In this document: positions 60,754 through 64,000 of the stretch, in pieces | How the letters are laid out: the number at the start of each line of letters is the position of its first letter | Position numbering within the stretch: position 1 is the first letter of the stretch | Assembly: GCF_002563635.1 (NCBI RefSeq) | Contig: NZ_PDIZ01000001.1 | Coordinates: 558,001-622,000, forward strand | Direction: 5' to 3' | From: Bacillus sp. es.036 | GTDB taxonomy: Bacteria; Bacillota; Bacilli; Bacillales; Guptibacillaceae | Length of the DNA: 64,000 bases | Program-made: the position numbers and the translations under genes | Notes under the pieces: model-generated | Databases searched by the model: none | Seen by the model: the letters and a program-made list of their open reading frames with translations, nothing else | What the model was told of the DNA's origin: nothing

Positions 60754-61554
60754 CTATTCAATGACGCGTATCGTTACATCTTTGCGACCCCAGTTAAGGG
60801 CGTTTTGTTGGTTTGGAATAAAAACATCAATTCGATTGTGATCGATGTCACCGCCGATGTCAGCTGCAATTGCAGTTCCATATCCTTCCACCTCGACAAT
60901 TGAGCCTAGTGGGATTTGATCTGGATCAACAGCAATCACTTTCGCATCAGGGTATTTTTCTAAATCAATGCCCATCTTAGTAACGCCAGAGCAACCGGTG
61001 CAGTTGGCCGTATAAGCTGTACTTTCAACAGTCATTTCTTTTCCAGCCGCCGAGTCAGGTGATGCCATTTGATCTAACGCTCTTCGTGTCGCTGGTCCAG
61101 CAATTCCATCAGCCGCTAGCCCTTTGTTACGCTGAAACTGTTCGACAGTAGCGACCGTTCCTGAACCGTAAATACCATCGACTTGTCCTTCATAGCCAGC
61201 TTGTTGAAGCTGACTTTGTATATGTATGACCTGTTTTCCAATATCGCCTCTTCTAAGTACTTGAACCGCTTTGTTTGTTTCTGAGCCGGCAAGAACATCC
61301 ACTTGCAAATTTCGGCTTTCTTGAAACGCAGCAACGGCATTTTCCGTAATACTACCAAAATAACCTGTAGCTGTATGGTAAGGAAACATTCCTTTCGTCA
61401 TTAAATAGTCTTGTAGTTCTTTCACATCTTCCCCAGAATTCCCATTTTGCATCGTTCGATCTCCTAATGCCGCTGAAGCAAAGGATGGTGTGGCTACAAA
61501 AATAGCGCTTACGATTAGTAGCGCTGCCACGATTCTCATTTTTTGAATCATCAT
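60754..61554 (-). CDS. Secreted cell-wall protein with peptidoglycan-binding and 3D domains
   Basis: The 266-residue precursor has a signal peptide (IVAALLIVSAIFVATPSFASA). Two PG-binding repeats follow: GNSGEDVKELQDYL...GYFGSITENAVAAFQ (about 38-80) and RGDIGKQVIHIQSQL...GIYGSGTVATVEQFQ (about 105-155). A C-terminal 3D domain ends DIGGDIDHNRIDVFIPN (the three-aspartate catalytic set). Such proteins (YocH-like) are lytic transglycosylase-type cell-wall hydrolases. ATG follows AAGGAGGAGAA. Confidence 0.85.
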   Translation of the reverse strand: MMIQKMRIVAALLIVSAIFVATPSFASAALGDRTMQNGNSGEDVKELQDYLMTKGMFPYHTATGYFGSITENAVAAFQESRNLQVDVLAGSETNKAVQVLRRGDIGKQVIHIQSQLQQAGYEGQVDGIYGSGTVATVEQFQRNKGLAADGIAGPATRRALDQMASPDSAAGKEMTVESTAYTANCTGCSGVTKMGIDLEKYPDAKVIAVDPDQIPLGSIVEVEGYGTAIAADIGGDIDHNRIDVFIPNQQNALNWGRKDVTIRVIE

Positions 61555-61789
61555 TTCTCCTCCTTAAATGATTTTACTTTACAAGTGAAACCATTCGGCT
61601 AGAAGAAAGGATATTCGACGTTTTATCAACAATATACGACATTTTGATTAGAAAAAGACCAGATAATGGAATGGTTGAACGATGAAAAGAGACTTAATTG
61701 GAATTGATCGTTGACTCTTACACATAAGAAAAGGAAAATGGAATGAGCATCGAAAAGAACGGGCTTGTAAGAAAGGGGAAACGCGTGTT

Positions 61790-62053
61790 GTGAAAGATCT
61801 TGACCGAAAGTGGATTCATTTAATTAACATCATCCTAGGAGTAATTATCGTTCCATATTCTATTCTTGAATTCGTCGCAGTCCTTAAGTTAGCTGACAAT
61901 AATGACTATTTATTAGTCCCTATTGGGCTACTCGCACTCTGGCTAATCCTGTATCTTGTTCAGTTAAAAAAGATGAAAACCCTCCTTGTTATGGGCGCTG
62001 TTTTTCTAAATGTGTTCTACTTATTTTTTGTTATCCCGCAATTGCTATATTAG
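61790..62053 (+). CDS. Small membrane protein
   Basis: This 87-residue protein has three hydrophobic segments (about 10-32, 39-56 and 62-84) and begins VKDLDRKWIHLINI. GTG start at 61790 after AAAGGGGAAACGCGTG. No family recognised. Confidence 0.55.
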   Translation: MKDLDRKWIHLINIILGVIIVPYSILEFVAVLKLADNNDYLLVPIGLLALWLILYLVQLKKMKTLLVMGAVFLNVFYLFFVIPQLLY

Positions 62054-62164
62054 AAAACTTTCTGGATCTTCAATAAGATGAATACTTTTATGAAAAGCGG
62101 GTATTGTACTAAAGTGGTCAAAGAGACTAACAAAGTACTTAGAAGATAAAGGAGAGGAATTCAA

Positions 62165-62827
62165 ATGACTAAAGTATTAATGGTCGTAACAAATCATACA
62201 GAAATCGATTCAGAACACAAAACAGGGTTATGGCTTGAAGAGTTCGCTGTCCCTTATAACATCTTCAAGGAAAAAGGGTATGATATTAAAGTAACTTCGA
62301 TCCAGGGTGGCGAAGTTGAACTTGATCCAAATAGTATTCCAGAGGAAGATCCGAAAGAGTGGGAAGATGCACAGAACCAACTTAAGAATACAACAAAGGT
62401 AACGAAAGAAGATGCGAATAACTTTGATGTTGTGTTCCTACCAGGTGGTCACGGTACGATGTTTGACTTCCCAAATAGTGAAGTCCTACAGCATATTCTT
62501 CAGGAACAAGCTGAAGCTAATAAAATTATCGGCTCTGTTTGCCATGGTCCTGCTGGACTAGTAAACGTTACGTATAAAGACGGTACTCCTCTTGTAAAAG
62601 GGAAGAAAGTAAGTGCCTTTACTGATTCAGAGGAACGAGAAATGGGACTTGTTGAGCAAATGCCATTCTTGCTTGAATCAAAGCTACGTGAAAAGGGAGC
62701 GAACTTTGAGTTAGCAGATAACTGGTCCGTTTTTTCTGTTCGTGACGGTAACTTGATTACAGGACAAAACCCTCAGTCAAGTGAAAGTGCTGCGAATAAA
62801 ATCATTGAAGCAATTGAAGGAAAATAA
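62165..62827 (+). CDS. DJ-1/PfpI superfamily protein (type 1 glutamine amidotransferase-like)
   Basis: This 220-residue protein has the nucleophile elbow IGSVCHGPAGLV with C126 and the adjacent H127, a glutamate in the KEDANNFDVVFLPGGHGTMFDFP region, and the start KVLMVVTNHTEID. It is in the Hsp31/YhbO-like group, which act as glyoxalase-type or protein-repair enzymes. ATG follows AAAGGAGAGGAATTCAA. It is monocistronic. Confidence 0.85.
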   Translation: MTKVLMVVTNHTEIDSEHKTGLWLEEFAVPYNIFKEKGYDIKVTSIQGGEVELDPNSIPEEDPKEWEDAQNQLKNTTKVTKEDANNFDVVFLPGGHGTMFDFPNSEVLQHILQEQAEANKIIGSVCHGPAGLVNVTYKDGTPLVKGKKVSAFTDSEEREMGLVEQMPFLLESKLREKGANFELADNWSVFSVRDGNLITGQNPQSSESAANKIIEAIEGK

Positions 62828-62875
62828 AAATATTCTTATCGTAATAAAGCGAAATGCTTTGAATGAATAAGGATT

Positions 62876-62912
62876 GAAAAGGAGTGGGCCTGTTCTGGTT
62901 CGCTCCTTTTCT
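62876..62912 (+). terminator. Intrinsic terminator
   Basis: AAAAGGAGTGGGCC pairs, with wobbles, with GGTTCGCTCCTTTTC around TGTTCT. Confidence 0.7.
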
Positions 62913-62962
62913 ATGTTTGTTCTTTTTTCTAAAGAGGAACAGAGCAAGCATATGTAGAATGA

Positions 62963-63262
62963 ATGAAGAAGAGGATGATGAGTTTGAAATTAATTTTATC
63001 TCACCCTTTTGTTAAGGTGACACGAAAAATAGAACGGAACGAGCAGAAAACACTTGAGCAGGAGCACGACTTAAAATTATATGAAGATCGTATTATCGTT
63101 GGGCAGGATCAATTTGCGATACAAGATGTGTTTGATATGTCGTATCGTTTTCAATCAACCCTTTATGGCTTTTTGTACCTTCATACCAATCGTGGTGTGG
63201 TTACGTTTATTATTAAAAAGGATCCAACGGTTTTTATTAATGAATACCGAAAGCTCATATAA
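62963..63262 (+). CDS. Small PH-like hypothetical protein
   Basis: This protein of up to 99 residues has LKLYEDRIIVGQDQFAIQDVFDMSYRFQ followed by GFLYLHTNRGVVTFII and ends ERRKLI-like (NEYRKLI), the pattern of bacterial PH-like beta domains. The start is uncertain: ATG at 62963, 62975 or 62978, or TTG at 62984, of which the last has AGAGG at eight bases. Function unknown. Confidence 0.5.
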   Translation: MKKRMMSLKLILSHPFVKVTRKIERNEQKTLEQEHDLKLYEDRIIVGQDQFAIQDVFDMSYRFQSTLYGFLYLHTNRGVVTFIIKKDPTVFINEYRKLI

Positions 63263-63340
63263 GGTATAGGAAGCAAATTGGAAAAATAAATTAACTATAG
63301 CTTTGTTTAATGAAATTGAAACGAGAGAAGGGGGTAGGTT

Positions 63341-64000
63341 ATGATGGGGATCGACAAAAGAGTAGTGCTTTCTAATGGCGTTAAAATGCCTTGTTTAGGC
63401 TACGGAGTTTTTAAGATGAGCGATGAAGAAGTAATTAAAGGTGTTAAGGTTGCTCTGGAAACAGGCTATCGAGGAATTGATACGGCTTCTTATTATGAAA
63501 ATGAAGAAGCGGTTGGAATGGCGATAAAGGATTCGGGCGTTCCGAGGGAGGAAATCTTTCTTACTTCTAAAGTTTGGAATGATGAACAGGGATATAATGC
63601 TACTTTAGCCGCATTTGAGCGGTCGCTTGAGCGCCTTGGCACCGATTATCTCGACCTTTACTTAGTTCATTGGCCCGTACCCCACTTATTCCTTGAAACG
63701 TGGCAGGCTTTAGAAAAGCTCTATCATGAAGGGAAAGTTTGTGCGATTGGCGTTAGCAATTTTGAAACCCATCATCTTGAAGCCATTTCTCGCATCTCAA
63801 CTGTGACACCGGTGCTCAATCAAATTGAGCTACATCCGGAATTAATTCAAGGCGAACTGCGAGATTATTGCCAATCAAAAGGAATCCGAGTTCAAGCATG
63901 GTCTCCGTTAAAGAGGGGTCAGGTGCTAAGTCATTCCGTTATTCAAGCCATCAGCGATCGTTATGGGAAAACCCCTGCTCAGGTTGTGATCAGATGGTGC
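63341..64000 (+). CDS. Aldo/keto reductase (truncated by the window end)
   Basis: An open frame from ATG 63341 (AGGGGG upstream) runs to the last base. It encodes VLSNGVKMPCLGYGVFKM, YRGIDTASYYENEEAVG (catalytic Asp and Tyr), TSKVWND with the catalytic Lys, and YLVHWPVP with the His, all of the aldo/keto reductase family. AIGVSNF and NQIELHPE follow. It reduces aldehydes or ketones with NADPH. The C-terminus lies outside the window. Confidence 0.9.
   Translation, partial: MMGIDKRVVLSNGVKMPCLGYGVFKMSDEEVIKGVKVALETGYRGIDTASYYENEEAVGMAIKDSGVPREEIFLTSKVWNDEQGYNATLAAFERSLERLGTDYLDLYLVHWPVPHLFLETWQALEKLYHEGKVCAIGVSNFETHHLEAISRISTVTPVLNQIELHPELIQGELRDYCQSKGIRVQAWSPLKRGQVLSHSVIQAISDRYGKTPAQVVIRWC

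Overview
The window looks like chromosomal DNA of a spore-forming Firmicute of the family Bacillaceae. The base composition is moderately AT-rich. Strong AGGAGG-type ribosome binding sites, frequent TTG and GTG starts and U-tailed intrinsic terminators are typical of the group. Many products have close Bacillus counterparts: a YdbS/YdbT-like pair, CysJI under an S-box, SplA/SplB for spore DNA repair, Rex, ThiM, a BmrU-like lipid kinase and CBO0543/DUF3889/DUF2187-type proteins. A xenorhodopsin-type gene and many cation or drug transporters fit a free-living, perhaps marine or salt- and light-exposed bacillus, but the species cannot be fixed from sequence alone. No rRNA, tRNA, prophage, insertion sequence or CRISPR array was seen.

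Layout. 0-6.3 kb: bacterial PH-domain membrane proteins, an ABC exporter, an SRPBCC protein, a metallo-beta-lactamase-fold hydrolase and a small membrane pair. 6.4-11.6 kb: a sulfur assimilation unit with its own promoter, SAM-I riboswitch and terminator ahead of cysJ and cysI, followed by a threonine-synthase-family gene. 11.6-18.7 kb: small regulators and hypotheticals, an M50-type peptidase, a lipoprotein with a duplicated module, an AlaX-type tRNA-editing protein and a PadR/HAAS pair. 18.7-28.4 kb: transporters with linked regulators (DMT with XRE-cupin, SulP, sugar MFS, TetR with DHA2 efflux, MerR-TipAS). Several of these have clear operators in their promoters. 28.4-35.9 kb: an acetyltransferase, an orphan sensor kinase, a 120-bp tandem repeat, DinB, a peroxiredoxin with TGA at its catalytic cysteine codon, a methyltransferase and asparagine synthetase. 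36-47.8 kb: membrane proteins, a structured intergenic RNA, splAB, an HD hydrolase, a histidine phosphatase, a dicarboxylate-type symporter and a methyltransferase. 47.8-64 kb: a hydroxypyruvate isomerase-like protein, the rhodopsin, a DEDD exonuclease, Rex, a second peroxiredoxin, MBL hydrolase, thiM, an ABC1 kinase, lipid kinase, nucleoside hydrolase, an atypical kinase with an AI-2E-type transporter, a 3D-domain cell-wall protein, a DJ-1/PfpI protein and a truncated aldo/keto reductase.

Most notable observations. (1) The AhpC-like peroxiredoxin at 32274-32873 has an in-frame TGA exactly where the peroxidatic cysteine should be. Seventeen bases later there is a perfect 7-bp hairpin with a GGTC loop, which strongly suggests a selenocysteine codon with a bacterial SECIS. 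(2) A rhodopsin of the Anabaena-sensory/xenorhodopsin type is encoded at 48696-49376 (D76, S87, P206, K210, D217). (3) An unannotated structured RNA with a 6S-like architecture lies at about 39969-40180, followed by a strong terminator. Several promoter-operator arrangements (TetR, MerR, PadR, asnB) are also unusually legible.
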